From Phialophora verrucosa (taxonomy: Eukaryota > Ascomycota > Eurotiomycetes > Chaetothyriales > Herpotrichiellaceae), in assembly GCA_002099365.1 (NCBI GenBank), contig MSED01000006.1, positions 2,418,001 to 2,482,000 on the forward strand: a DNA stretch of 64,000 nt, read 5' to 3'. The position numbers were made by a program, and so were the translations under genes. Positions 12,469 through 23,513 of the stretch are shown in pieces. Position 1 is the first letter of the stretch; each line of letters opens with the position of its first letter. A model generated the notes under the pieces. It ran no database searches. It was given only the letters and a program-made list of their open reading frames with translations, and was not told the origin of the DNA.

Positions 12469-14112
12469 CTAAAGTCGAGGTCGAAGTCTAGAGACAATCC
12501 TCCTCTCCAGGTCCGCAGTGTTGACCATCTCCGGCCGGAGGTCAGCAATGGAAGTGACTCCTGTCAACCTCATGGCAACAGCGAATTCATCTTTGAGAAC
12601 TAAAGATCGAGGTCAGCACTACCCGATATGAGAGAGAGAGGGTATCGCCACAAATTCTATGGGTGCACAACTTACTTGAAATGGCTTTGAGTAATCCTTT
12701 TGTCCCGTAAGCGCCCATGGCGTATAGGAACGGCCTTCCAATTCCCACCGCGGTGGCACCTAAGCACAATGCTTTGAGGATATCCGTCCCTCTCCTTATT
12801 CCTCCGTCCACATAGACCTCACATTTGTCAAACACCTCGGGATAGAACATCCTGATCTCCAGCAAGGTCATGAGAGAGCTCGGGGAATAATCAAGCTGCC
12901 TCCCACCATGATTACTCAAGTAGATGCCATCAACGCCTAGATCAGCTGCAATTTTCGCGTCTTCGGCACACTGAATACCTTTGACCACGACTGGGCCCCG
13001 GAACAACTTACGCATCCAGGTCACATCATCCCAACACAGCGTCTTGGAGAGAAGTCCACCAGGATCGTAACCGGGCCGTACTGGCTGGTCCTCCGACCCT
13101 TCTGGGGTGGCATCGTATTCTTCGAGGCCCCCATTCAGCTCTTCCTGCGCTCTGTAGCGGTCGACCTCTTCACGCTTGCCTGGTACCGGAGTGTCTGCTG
13201 TAATCACCAGCGCCTTGAAGCCGAGGTCCCGAGCCTTTTCTATCATTTGTCTGGTTTTCTCTTGCTTCGAGTTCACGTAGAGTTGGTAAAAGAATGCAGG
13301 GCCCCCGCTCGGGTTCACGCGCTTGTTCTTGTCGTTCTTGAAGCACTCCATCATATCGTCCGGCGTTCTGGTCGAGACACCGCTGATACAATAGTGAATC
13401 CCGCTTCTCACGGCGCCTAGGACAAGAAGAGTCTCGGCTTCAGGATGTATCAATCCTGCCATTCCGGTTGGAGCGATGAAGAAAGGGCATGAGGTTCGGT
13501 GCCCAAGCATCTCGGTCGTTGTGTCCAGAGATAACACATTTCTCATGACCCTAGGGCGGAATGTGACGAGCTGCCAATCCGCACGATTGTTCTTGACCGA
13601 ATAAAGGGAGTCCGCGGCAGAGTTGATGTACGCCCTGCCGTACTCAGACACTGTGGCTCTTGCCGCCGCTTCGAAGTCGTCAACGTTGATGCAAAGGCTT
13701 AGATGCTGCTGGCTCTTGACCGACAGACCTGGACTGGCATCAGATTCGGCTGGTGAGATCGGCAGAGTCTTCACGTCGACTATTCCTTTGAACGTTGCTG
13801 CGGGCATTAGCTCATTGTCCAAACTGGATGAAGGAGAATTACTCCGTACATGGTGCGAGTAACTGCTGGGCTGTCTCGAGAGTATGAACCTCTAAATATG
13901 CCTTTGTGGCATCCTATCCCACGACGTCAGCCGTTTTCGTGCGCACCGATTCGAGGGCGTACTTGTCCAGCATATTTCAAGATGATGCCCGCCCCTCCTG
14001 GGTGTTCTGGGAGAAAATTGGTCACGTCATAAACCCTGCCCGCGATCACAATCCAGCAATCATGAGGAGTACAATGTTTCGAGAGTTCGGAGCCATCTAT
14101 GGTCGACTGCAT
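12469..14112 (-). CDS. cytochrome b5-fused FMN alpha-hydroxy-acid dehydrogenase (flavocytochrome b2-like)
   Basis: The family oxidises an L-2-hydroxy acid (lactate, glycolate, mandelate type) to the 2-oxo acid, passing electrons from FMN to the b5 haem. The model is complement(12469..12599, 12676..13797, 13850..13913, 13963..14112), 488 aa; introns are 76, 52 and 49 bp and all phases match. Residues 1-60 form the haem domain: HPGG (His37) and a second axial His at about 60 in YLEVH. The FMN barrel follows, with SNHGGRQLD bearing the catalytic His, FFYQLYVN, VITADTPVPGKRE and VDGGIRRGTDILKALCLGA. The last exon adds LKDEFAVAMRLTGVT and the usual C-terminal arm. No mitochondrial presequence precedes the b5 domain, unlike yeast Cyb2, so a cytosolic site is likely. 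Neighbours suggest it makes a 2-oxo acid for the aldolase. Confidence 0.9.
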
Positions 14113-14660
14113 ATGCAAAAGCTATGGGCAAGTGCCGCGATATGCTGGAGAGTGCAAGGGAGATCAGCAAGGGAACAATGTGGTCAGGCTTCGAACTCCG
14201 GGAACGAGTCAAAAAAAACTGCGATTTTAGTCCAGCGCTGTGCCATGTCTGCCTTGACTCAACGTTCGAATCAAGAAAGACGAGATACTGTACACAGTCT
14301 GGCCGTGCTGTAGCGCCGACCGAGACATTCATCCCCAACTCTTCAAGTTTAGGGAGAACAGATGGAAGTTGGAGCTGCGAATTGGGGAACGCGGAGGACG
14401 CAGTCACGGGGTTTATGGTCGGTGCAGGCTTGCCGTGTGACCGTGTCTCTCTCTCCATGCAGGGCCATCTTCTCGTCGGCCACTGCATCGATCGGCACCT
14501 CAGCCGAAAGACCATACTGATCCCTCCCTTGGTTGCTCACTACCACCGACTAGTGTGGAGCCAACTTGGACGACGTTGCTACCCCGCTGCTTCCAGGCTT
14601 CCCTTCGACATTCGGTCTCACAGCTGTAGCGTGGGAGGCGGTGACCCTTTGCACATTCCC
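14113..14660. promoter_or_regulatory. divergent promoter, dehydrogenase / Zn2Cys6 regulator
   Basis: 548 bp separate the two divergent start codons. The arrangement suggests the regulator and the dehydrogenase share control sequences. Several CGG/CCG triplets occur but I could not define an inverted pair with confidence. Confidence 0.4.
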
Positions 14661-17469
14661 ATGGAGGACGAAACATCTCCATCGTCCCTCAGAGGTGGCG
14701 AGGCGAGAAGCACCGTGACCATGCCCGATCCCATCCACGAGACGAGAGCCCAGCCGCAGACAGAGATGCCGTCCGTTAGAAGGAGGAGAGCACCACGAGC
14801 GTGCTTGGGGTGTAGAGCAAGAAAAGTGCGCTGCAACGTCTCGGAGAATGACACGCGTTGCACGAATTGCCGTCTGGACAACCTTCAATGCGTGGTCCAG
14901 CAGAACAAACGGTTGAGGTAATTTCCCTCACGCTCGGTTTGTTGGAAGCACTTACACCAAACTCATAGGACAGTGAAGTTCAGGATGCACTGCTTCATGC
15001 CCAGCCGTGGACCAGACAATCCTTTGCTTGCAGAACGCGGGATGAGCATCGACTCCGAAGGGACGAGAAGTTCAGCAACGCCCAGTTGGGCGACACGCCC
15101 CGCAGCGCCAAATGCCTTGAAGAGACCGGCTGCGCTTGACGAACAGAGATACGCCAAAATGCAAAGAACAAGTTCAAGCTCCGAGTCCGGCCATGCTTTG
15201 ACAAGTCTTGCCATAATGTCATACGAAGCGTCCGTCGGAAGTACTGTCATAGCCAATCGTTCATTGCCCGCATACATCAAGCCATTCGAATCACACATCA
15301 CGGACGAAGATGTGGCCTTTCTCCGACAAAAAGGCGCCCTGGACATTCCAAACCCTGGGTTGCGCAATGCACTATTTCAAGGCTTCGTCGAGTTTGTGTA
15401 CTGTTTTATGCCATTCCTGGATGTCGGCGAGTTTGCCAAAATCATAGATCAAGGCGATGGCCAAAATGGCCAGATCAGCCTGCTTCTATTCCAAGCCGTC
15501 ATGTTTGCGGGGTCTGCATTTGTCGACATGAAGCATCTCACGAATGGTGGCCACAAGAGCAGAAGAGCTGCGCGAAAGGCTTTGTTCGACAAAGTTCGGG
15601 TATGTACGCAGTCGTCCGCTCATGCGGGTGCTAATGTGATATCAGCACTTGTATGACGTGGACCTGGACGTCTGCAGAGTTTCCAAGATACAGTCCTTGC
15701 TCCTGATGACTTACTTCTTCAGACGCCCGAATGAAAAGAAAGATTTGTGGTACTGGATGGGCATCGTCATCAAGTTAGCACACGCCGCTGGACTACACCG
15801 GAACCCACAAAACCGCTCAACTGGTACCAAGGAGCAGAGGATGCGGAAGAGGCTGTGGTGGTCCATATTCATGCGAGAACAGATGATAGCGCTTTCGATG
15901 CGTCGGGCTCCTCGCATTTCCAGCAATGATCACGATCTGCCGGCTCTGACTTTGGACGATTTTGATTGCGCGCCTATTCCGTCCGAGATCATGGTGCTGT
16001 CGCCGTCCTGTACAGTCGTCCGCGATGTCTATCAGCGCAGACAGTTGGCAGTCATGTGCATTGAGAAGGCGAAACTCTGCGTCTGCATAGACCTGGTGCT
16101 GACGACGCGGTACACCGACTCCAAGGTTGATAGCTCCAAGCTGAGTTTGATGCTGTCACCCAGAAAATTCCACGCCGCAAATCAGCAGGTTCGACAATGC
16201 CTTCAAGCACTGGCGGATTGGAATTCCTGCCTTCCCAAATTCTGCACCTACGACTCCGGGTCGTCGCTGTTACATTGCGAATCCCCGATCATGATTGTCC
16301 ACCAGGCCATTCTTCGGATGACGTATCTCACCACACTGTCTGCCGTGTACAGCCCGCATATTCTACCTTTCTGCCCCTGGTCGGTTTCCACCAGTCCCAT
16401 GCACGGGATCTGCGCCGACATCATGGATCCGGCGCAATATGCGACGCACAGATGCGCAAGCGAGATCTCCGGGATCGCAGAAGATCTCCAGCATCTCGGC
16501 CTTGTGCGCTATTTGCCAACGACAGTGGTTACCGCGCTCCTCCCAGCCATGATGGTACATATGCTTGAAATCGGATCCATGTCGGGAGTCGCACCCAGTC
16601 GAGGACTGCATATGTTCGGAAAATGTATGGGTCTCATGCGCATGTTGAACGAGACATACGCCAGCGCCGAATTTGCCATCGAATTCATCTCGGCGGCCGC
16701 TCTCGACGCAAATATTCAATTTTCCTTGCCGCCTAGCTCAATATCTGCCACACCTCTCACACAGTCAGGTAGCTTTGTAGCACCGACAGTGAAGAACGCA
16801 AACCTTCCCGCCTCTCTCTTGGAAGCCTGTTCCGATACCGCCACAACTGGGTGTCGAAGAGAAGACCAACAGCCTCCGCCACCTCTGGCAGACGACAGTA
16901 CCACGAAAGCTCAGGACATGGCAATCGTCGTTGGCGATCGGGAGCAAGATCCGCACTTCGATCTGTTCGACTTCGCCTGGCCCGGAGAAGGGTCTCCTGC
17001 AGCGCCGCGTCCCCCGACCGCCATAAAAGGGCAACATCATCATAATTTCGCAGCTCAAGGCCTTGAATATGTGAGCGCCCGCCCTGGGCAAGCCAGTCAC
17101 TTTGGAGACAGCGACGGCGATGGCAACAGCGATGGCGACGGCCAGCATCGACCCCTCCAACTCACTTGGACCTTCGATGACGGCGTGAAATCTGGAGGTC
17201 CCCGCCACGTCGACAATGACAGCCACTATATCTCGCCTGGATCATCTTCCATTCCACTTTGGGCGCAGGCACGCACTCCTGGTGACTGTAACTCCCGCCA
17301 AGGCTCGAATACTGTTGAACATGTCCGAGAAGGCGACGTTTGGGATTTTGATGATTATGTCGTGGACTATGAGAGTATTTTCACGGGCATGTCCGATGAA
17401 CCATTCCAGCCATACACCGATAGCTCCAGCATGTTCGAGAACAGACAGAGTGGAACAAATGGAATATAA
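14661..17469 (+). CDS. Zn2Cys6 fungal transcription factor
   Basis: This is a probable pathway-specific nuclear regulator. The exons are 14661..14917, 14969..15599 and 15646..17469, giving 903 aa; the introns are 51 and 46 bp and phases agree. The binuclear zinc cluster lies at about residues 47-76 with spacing C-x2-C-x6-C-x8-C-x2-C-x6-C (CLGCRARKVRCN ... RCTNCRLDNLQC). The middle holds the fungal-specific TF domain: SLLLMTYFFRRP, KDLWYWMGIVIKLAHAAGLHRNP, RKRLWWSIFMREQ, of the kind found in cutinase-regulator CTF1-like proteins. The C-terminal third is low complexity and includes an Asp/Gly/Ser repeat near 17110-17145. The start was set at MEDETSPSS; a later Met (MPDPIHE) is possible. It is divergent from the FMN dehydrogenase and likely controls the 7-17 kb set. 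Confidence 0.87.
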
Positions 17470-18240
17470 GTCTTTGGTGAAGGGACTGTCGATCAAGCGT
17501 CATATATATGTGTAACCTAGAAGGGAACGTCCGCCATAATCCAGTGGCACCAAGAGAGGAGAAAGCCAAGCCTTGAAGCCGCTTCTCCCTGTACCGTCAC
17601 CGAGCAGCGAGCTTGGAATCTGCGAGTGGCATAATGTTCAAGGGAACTGTTGTAAATCTTCGACATCTGCAAACTTGCTTGCTTTGTCCGAGAGGGGGGA
17701 AGAAGGGATGCATCCAGATTTGGCCACTTACAATCGCGGCCACTTCGTCGCTACCAATCACCGCCCCCATCCAGCAGTACAATACGGATCGTGATAAGGC
17801 CCAAGGTAAACCTAGTTGTCGGTTCGTGGAGAGGCATTACTCAATGAAGAGTCCCAGTTGATACAACACCTCTGGGTCCCGCCACAGACAACTCGCGTGC
17901 AAGAACAATATTAAAGTAGTATCATCGAGATGGCAAAAACGGCCTTCGGCTCTAGGATACATAATTTTCTGGAATGGAGTGGACCAGCCTGCTTGGGATT
18001 CTACCGATGATGGGTATCTATGCCGATGACTAATAGAGGACCAGCTGTGGTGAGGGGACTTTGTAGTCCATCCTGCGTATCGCTCGAAACCCCTTATGTC
18101 GTCCTCTTCTTTCCCTTCTTTGCCTTCCTTGCCTTCCCAGTCTTAGTTCCCTCCTTCGTCTGCCCGACCTTACTTCCCTTCTTTATCTTCGCGATCTTAC
18201 TTCCCTTCTTTACCTTTCCCCGTTAAGTTCCTTGCGCCGT
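17470..18240. other. intergenic with pyrimidine-rich degenerate tandem repeat
   Basis: This is the 3' flank of the regulator gene. At about 18100-18220 a block of roughly 30-bp units with recurring CTTACTTCCCTTCTTT and GCCTTCC gives a short run of degenerate tandem repeats. No gene is supported. Confidence 0.5.
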
Positions 18241-19430
18241 TATAGTCCTCGACTTCCTTATTATAAGATAGGTTTCTATAAGATAAATGCTTTATATTTA
18301 AGGTATATAACTTTTTACCTTAAGGGGATACACTTTTTTATAAGATTATTAATTAAATTAGTACTTAGTAAGGCTCTATTAGTAACGGCTATTACTAGAA
18401 GGAACCCGGTCTCGTTATAAATAAACTTCTTATACTCTTAATAGGCGCTCTTATATTTAGTAAACCGGCTTAATAGTTAATAATAAAGGTAATTAAGGAG
18501 GAGAGGGTATAGTAAGGGGAGAAGTTAAGGAAACCGCGACTCTTAAAGTACTAGATAGATATATATAATATTCTTAGAATTATAATTATTCTTAATCTAA
18601 TACTAATTAAGTCTTTAAAATACTATTTAGGGCTATATACCTTTAGTATAATATAATATTATTTTAGTATTTTAAAAAGAATTAGTTAATATTATAATAA
18701 GTAAATATAAATACTTTTACTTTATAATAAAGACTATTTATAAAAAATATAAATAGCCTAATACTTATCTAGTAGTATATATTATTAATAAAAGTAATTT
18801 AAATCTAATATTACTTTAAGATAAAGATAAAATTATCTTTAGTTTAGAGAGTCTCTTAAAGATATATATAAGACTCTTTAATAAAGTTATATTTCGGCTA
18901 ATATTTATTAATAGTTAGCTCTTCTTTAATTAAGGTAATCTAAATTGTCCGGAGGACAGGGGAATAAGCTATAATGTTGGTAATAGCTTATTGGTGGGAT
19001 CGCGGAAGTAACTAGTGATCGGATAATCGCTTTAGAGCTTTATAACTCTTAATATAGGCAACTTAATATATTGAGAACTTGGTGAAAATAGCTATCTAGA
19101 GGGAGAGGACGCATCCTTATATAGTTTAAAGGATGCTAGCTATAGAAATATAACGAATAGTATGGAAGCTTAATTAGTAAGCTTGATTATAAATCAAGTG
19201 TACTAGAAGCTTCTAGGCTGTTCCAGAATAAGCTTACGTCATAGCACGTGACTTGTGCTAACATAAATAAACTATAGATAAGTTATTATTAGCTTTTAAT
19301 AAAAGAATAAATTTAGCCGGCTAATTTATATAATATACCTCTTTTTAATTTTCTTTAATTATCTTAATTCTTATAACTTAAAGGAACCCTATAAAAAACT
19401 ACTTAACTACACTATTTAAAGAGTTAATAG
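18241..19430. repeat. RIP-degraded AT-rich block
   Basis: Composition changes sharply at about 18245 to A/T-rich sequence poor in CA and TG. No coding potential is visible. A less mutated segment at about 18975-19263 may be an LTR (listed separately). Confidence 0.8.
18975..19263. repeat. possible solo LTR, about 289 bp
   Basis: The segment begins TGTTGGTAATAGC and ends GTGCTAACA, so it has TG...CA ends with short imperfect inverted termini. It keeps more CA/TG than its surroundings. The flanking 5-mers do not match as a target duplication, so the limits are tentative. Confidence 0.35.
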
Positions 19431-19431
19431 T

Positions 19432-19735
19432 GTAATAGGGCGGTGATGCTTGTAGCGCTGATTGGCTGCACGTGCCTGTACAATGTACAGACAAGTAACC
19501 GTGCCATCTGATTGGTTGAATCCTTAGCGTGAGGCCATATGCCTCCGCTATATATTGCAGGCAGAGCAGTTGCACGCATTCAACATGCATACATACCATA
19601 GGCAATGAAATATGTGACACTATTACTTGTGAAGCTGTTCATTACTATGTAGTGTGCCGGGGACGAAGAGGCAGTGCCGGCCGCCGTATGACCCTCCACC
19701 TAGAGGCCATAAAGCCTCACCCCAGTTCAATAGTT
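19432..19735 (+). repeat. LTR-like element, essentially unmutated copy
   Basis: A stretch of about 300 bp starting TGTAATAGGGCGGTGATGC keeps abundant CA and TG although it sits in RIP-altered DNA. Its reverse complement aligns along its whole length with 59395-59681, where nearly all differences are C-to-T or G-to-A. The mutated copy is preceded, in element orientation, by a purine-rich tract, so the pair is best read as LTRs of one retroelement family; this copy may be a solo LTR. Confidence 0.75.
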
Positions 19736-20640
19736 AATATCTCTTTATCTAGTCTTAGGTCGCTTATAGCGGTATAGAAGCGTATAAAGTCTATTATAGT
19801 TATTAAGTCGGGTGCCGCTATCTCTAGTTAGAGATAATACTCTTAAACTATCTCCTTATCTAGGAGGGCCGATCCCTACTACGCGACGGTATCCTATAAT
19901 TCTAAAAGCGTCTAGCTATCTCGCTAATTAGCTACTCTAGGTATACTTATATAGGAAAAGGAGAAGGAGTATAAGGCGGAGGGGAATTATATAGGATATA
20001 GCGATATAAAATTATATCTTAATTCTTAATTATTATACTATTATAAATCTTCTTCTTATAGATTTTATCCTTCTCCTTATATATACCTCTCTTATAGCCT
20101 CGAGCTACAGCTCGCGCCCTAAGCTCGTCCGCTGTTAGTGGCCTTCGTAAGCAAGCTATCCTAGTAAGGGAGAGGAGTTAATTAGAAGAGGTTCAGGATA
20201 TACTAGCCCGTCGATAAATTAGACTCGAGAAGGAAAAGGGTTAGGGAGGGTACGAGGAGGACGAACGTCCGTAGAGGCCTTCCTGGACTAAGAGCGCTAC
20301 GAGGGAAGGGTCCCTTTTATAGGATAAAGAAGGGGACTATTTTCAGGTTAATAATAGGTCTAGTAGGAGAGCTAACCCTAACCTATATGCTAGACTCCGA
20401 CTAGCGACTCTAGACGGCTATAGACTACAGATCTATATTTAGTATAAGGACAGAAATAGACGTAGAGAGGGTAAAGCGAGGGTCGTAGGTAAGTGTAGTA
20501 AGTGAAAGGTGAGTAAAAGGTGAGTGAAAGGTGAGGGTAGGTAAGAGCGGGTAAGCGGTGTTTAAAAGCGGCGCCGGCCGGGTAAGGCGCGAGGTGAGCT
20601 CGGCGTCGATTTACCTCCTCTTGAGATGCCAAGATGGGAT
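19736..20640. repeat. partly degraded repeat DNA
   Basis: A moderately AT-rich stretch follows the LTR. A frame at about 20170-20400 reads as a mostly charged polypeptide with scattered stops, perhaps a retroelement gag remnant. At about 20480-20545 short repeats of GGTGAGTRAAA occur. The minus-strand frame at 20390-20632 has no family features and is not called. Confidence 0.5.
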
Positions 20641-20883
20641 CTGACCCGCCTGCACAACCATGTCCGCATATACGGAGTAAGGCGGTCAGAATTTCTTCGC
20701 CTCGAACTTTTTAACTTTGACGCGGCTTGTAGTATGTCGTGAAGGGCGCACAGCCAGCGACATTCCTCACATTTCGGCCGTTTTCTAGTTCTAAAATGGT
20801 CGGTCGTGCTTGGAGAATTCAGAATTTACGAGCGGTGTCACAAATATCAGCAGTCCGCCGCGTACAGAGCAGGAAGCAAAACG

Positions 20884-22404
20884 ATGAGACCAGGAAAACA
20901 TTTGACGATTGTCATAAAGATTGGTACTTATCCCCGTCCACATTATGCCATTTCTCTACAGTAAAGGAACGAAGTTCAGGTGACCAGAAGAAGGCTTACA
21001 GTCGTGCTGGGAATAGGAACGTCCTCAATTGTGGACGAGAAAACTCATGAACCCATTCTCTCCATTCTCTCACTCATAGTTGAGACGGCTATCAGGCTTA
21101 GGAGAGATGGCCACCGCGTCGTCATTGTCTCCTCCGGGGCCATTGGAGTTGGATTGCAAAGGATGAACATGCCCAAGCGGCCAAAGCATCTTGCTCAAGT
21201 CCAGGTAGGTCTCCGAGGTCGCAAACAAGTCCCCATGTGATCTGATGCTTGAAAGGCTCTTGCTGCAATAGGCCAGTCACGTCTCATGTCTATTTGGGAC
21301 TCCCTCTTTGCGCACATGAGCCAGCCAGTGGCCCAGATTCTGCTCACCCGCAATGACATCGCCGACCGCTCGCAATATCTAAATGCTCAGAACACCCTTG
21401 CGGAGACGCTTTCGTTGGGAGTAATCCCCATCGTGAACGAGAATGATACCCTTGCTGTGAGCGAGATTAAGTTCGGCGACAATGACACCCTCAGTGCTAT
21501 TACGGCGGCCATGGTCAATGCGGACTACTTGTTCCTCATGACGGATGTGGAGGCTCTCTACGACAAGAATCCAAGAAAGTTCCCCGATGCGAAGCCCATC
21601 TTGGTGGTCGATGATATCGACGCGCTTCAAGCAGACGTCTCGTCGGCAGGGTCTGCCCTTGGAACCGGCGGCATGGCAACAAAGATTGTTGCAGCTCGCT
21701 TGGCCACAGCGGCGGGGACGAGTACGATCATCACCAGATCTTCGAAACCAGGCAACATTGCCGCAATCATCAGTCATCTTCACCCCCCTGTCGAAGTCGA
21801 TGGTGACACCGGGAGACATGTCCCTTTGGCTGCTGCCGAACCACCACTACATACCCGCTTTCTCCCATCTTTAACGCCCATCCGCAATCGTGCGTTCTGG
21901 ATTCTCCACGGTCTAGCCCCCCATGGCACCATTTACATCGACCGAGGCGCCTCCATCGCATTAACAAACAAGGCTGGCCTGCTCCCTGTGGGTATTGTCG
22001 ACGTCGAGGGCACGTTCGCACAACAAGAAGCAGTCCGCCTCGTCGTTGTGGACAAGATCCCTATCGGCAGTCTTTCCCCCACAGGAGATTCGAATTCATA
22101 CAATCCTTCAGGAGGCAGGTATCAATTCGTGCTGAAAGAGAATGGAGAGGAGATTGGACGGGCGGTGGTGAACTACTCGTCATCCGAAGTTGCCAGGATT
22201 AAGGGTTTGCGGAGTTCTGATATTCGGAATGTGCTAGGCTATGCAGACAGCGAGTATGTTGCATTCAGGGAGAACGTGAGTTTGCACGCCAGTGCGAGTG
22301 GTGACAAGAGCAGGCCGGACACACCCAGCGGGCCAAGAACGCCGACAAAGGAGAGGACGCCAGATGTAAGTATCGCGGATTTGCGGGGCCTGCGGATCGA
22401 CTGA
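20884..22404 (+). CDS. PRO1: glutamate 5-kinase (proline biosynthesis)
   Basis: This enzyme phosphorylates L-glutamate to glutamyl-5-phosphate, the first step of proline synthesis, in the cytosol. Exons are 20884..20923, 21017..21204 and 21256..22404, giving 458 aa. The first exon encodes only MRPGKHLTIVIKIG; the codon for that Gly is split by a 93-bp intron and exon 2 continues TSSIVDEKTHEP, restoring the family N-terminus. The second intron is 51 bp. The amino-acid-kinase domain shows VSSGAIGVGL, LLTRNDIADR, IPIVNENDTLAV, KFGDNDTLSA and GTGGMATKI. A PUA domain follows (GASIALTNKAGLLPVGIVDVEG). The C-terminal tail of about 50 residues is low complexity. It borders the 18-20 kb repeat block but is intact. 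Confidence 0.93.
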
Positions 22405-22730
22405 GACCGAAGAGAATGATGGCCACGCGTGGCTGTGTTGTTTCAAGTAAAACAAGTTGACTGCATCGCAGCGTACCTTTGGGCTATGTAGCTCTGATAA
22501 ATGAATGACGGTGAACCACAATCTAATGACGAGCAAGCAACCAACGTACAAATGCACACCAAGTAGATCAGATTTGTTCTGGTGTTCTGGTTCCCATGGG
22601 GCCATAAGATACCCCGACATGCTGTTCAACAAGACCCGCACATGGAAACAACAAGGGAACGCAACCTCTGACAAGCAAGGCAACTGACAAGAGCTTAGAG
22701 AGTGGTGTAGGTGCCAAATCAACTGACCCC

Positions 22731-23513
22731 TTAGGCTACCACATGTCCACCAGAATACCCGTATTCCGCCAGACCACATCTTCTTTTGCATTCCTCGAAC
22801 CCCTCCTGACTTCCAGTGCCTACAGCTGGGATCTGTTGCGCCGTTGCCGTCCAGTTGCCGTCGGTCAGGTTGATGAATGGCATCACCTGCATGCCGATAG
22901 TCTTGGGCATCATGAAGAATGCCTGGGCAATGTTGGAGGTCCCTGGATCAGCGTCGTCCAAAAAGGAGTAGAGTTGGTTGTTCCCGCAGCCTTAGTTCCA
23001 GTCAGCCAAGCTCCAGCGGAAGCCCTAAGCAAGTGAATGCCTACCCATGTTGTACATCGAGTGTACGCTTGCAGGTGGAAAAATGGTCATCATGCCTGGC
23101 GAAAGGACTTGCTCCACAAGCCTTGCTCCGTTCTCTTGGACCATGTAGGTGTGCGTGCTCCCGTTGACAGCAACGACGATGTTGTTTGCGCGATGGATGT
23201 GCGGAGCGAGCATGGAACAGGGGCCCAGATTGAGCTGGGACACCGTGGCTCGCGCCGTCGAGAGTACTGGCCAGGTTGCGGCGTTGGCATTGCACACGCT
23301 GCCTGGTTTCCAAGAGTACATTGGATTGGCGGAGAAGTTGTAGAGCAGCTGTTGATCCGAGAGCATGTTGAGTCGGTCGTACATGGTCGCCGCAGTCTTG
23401 AGCTTTGCCACCAGATTTGGGTCAATTGTCTGGTCCACTGCCAGGACCGGCAATGGCGCGGCGAAGAGGAAAAAGGCCGAGCCGAAGCCCACGCATGCTG
23501 AGAGAAGCATCAT
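22731..23513 (-). CDS. secreted spherulin-like cupin
   Basis: A small single-cupin protein related to spherulin 1a and germin-like fungal proteins. Exons are complement(22731..22990, 23045..23513) with a 54-bp intron, 241 aa. The start chosen, MMLLSACVGFG, opens a clear signal peptide ending near PVLAVDQ; an upstream in-frame ATG at 23717 would add a hydrophobic, less secretory-like leader. Cupin motif 1 is PHIHRANNIVVAVNG, where relatives have HTH....E; the Glu ligand is Asn here, while both His remain. Motif 2 has FPPASVHSMYN with its His. FVFDF-type spacing is replaced by LLYNFSANPM. Function is unknown: spherulins mark stress or encystment and some relatives bind Mn. Confidence 0.75.

Noticed and set aside
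14124..14660. Longer N-terminal extension of the Zn2Cys6 regulator
   Set aside because: Sequence before MEDETSPSS has no features and would start only 13 bp from the dehydrogenase start codon on the other strand.
18241..19430. Centromere or replication origin based on AT-richness
   Set aside because: CA/TG depletion explains the composition; there is no independent evidence for either function.
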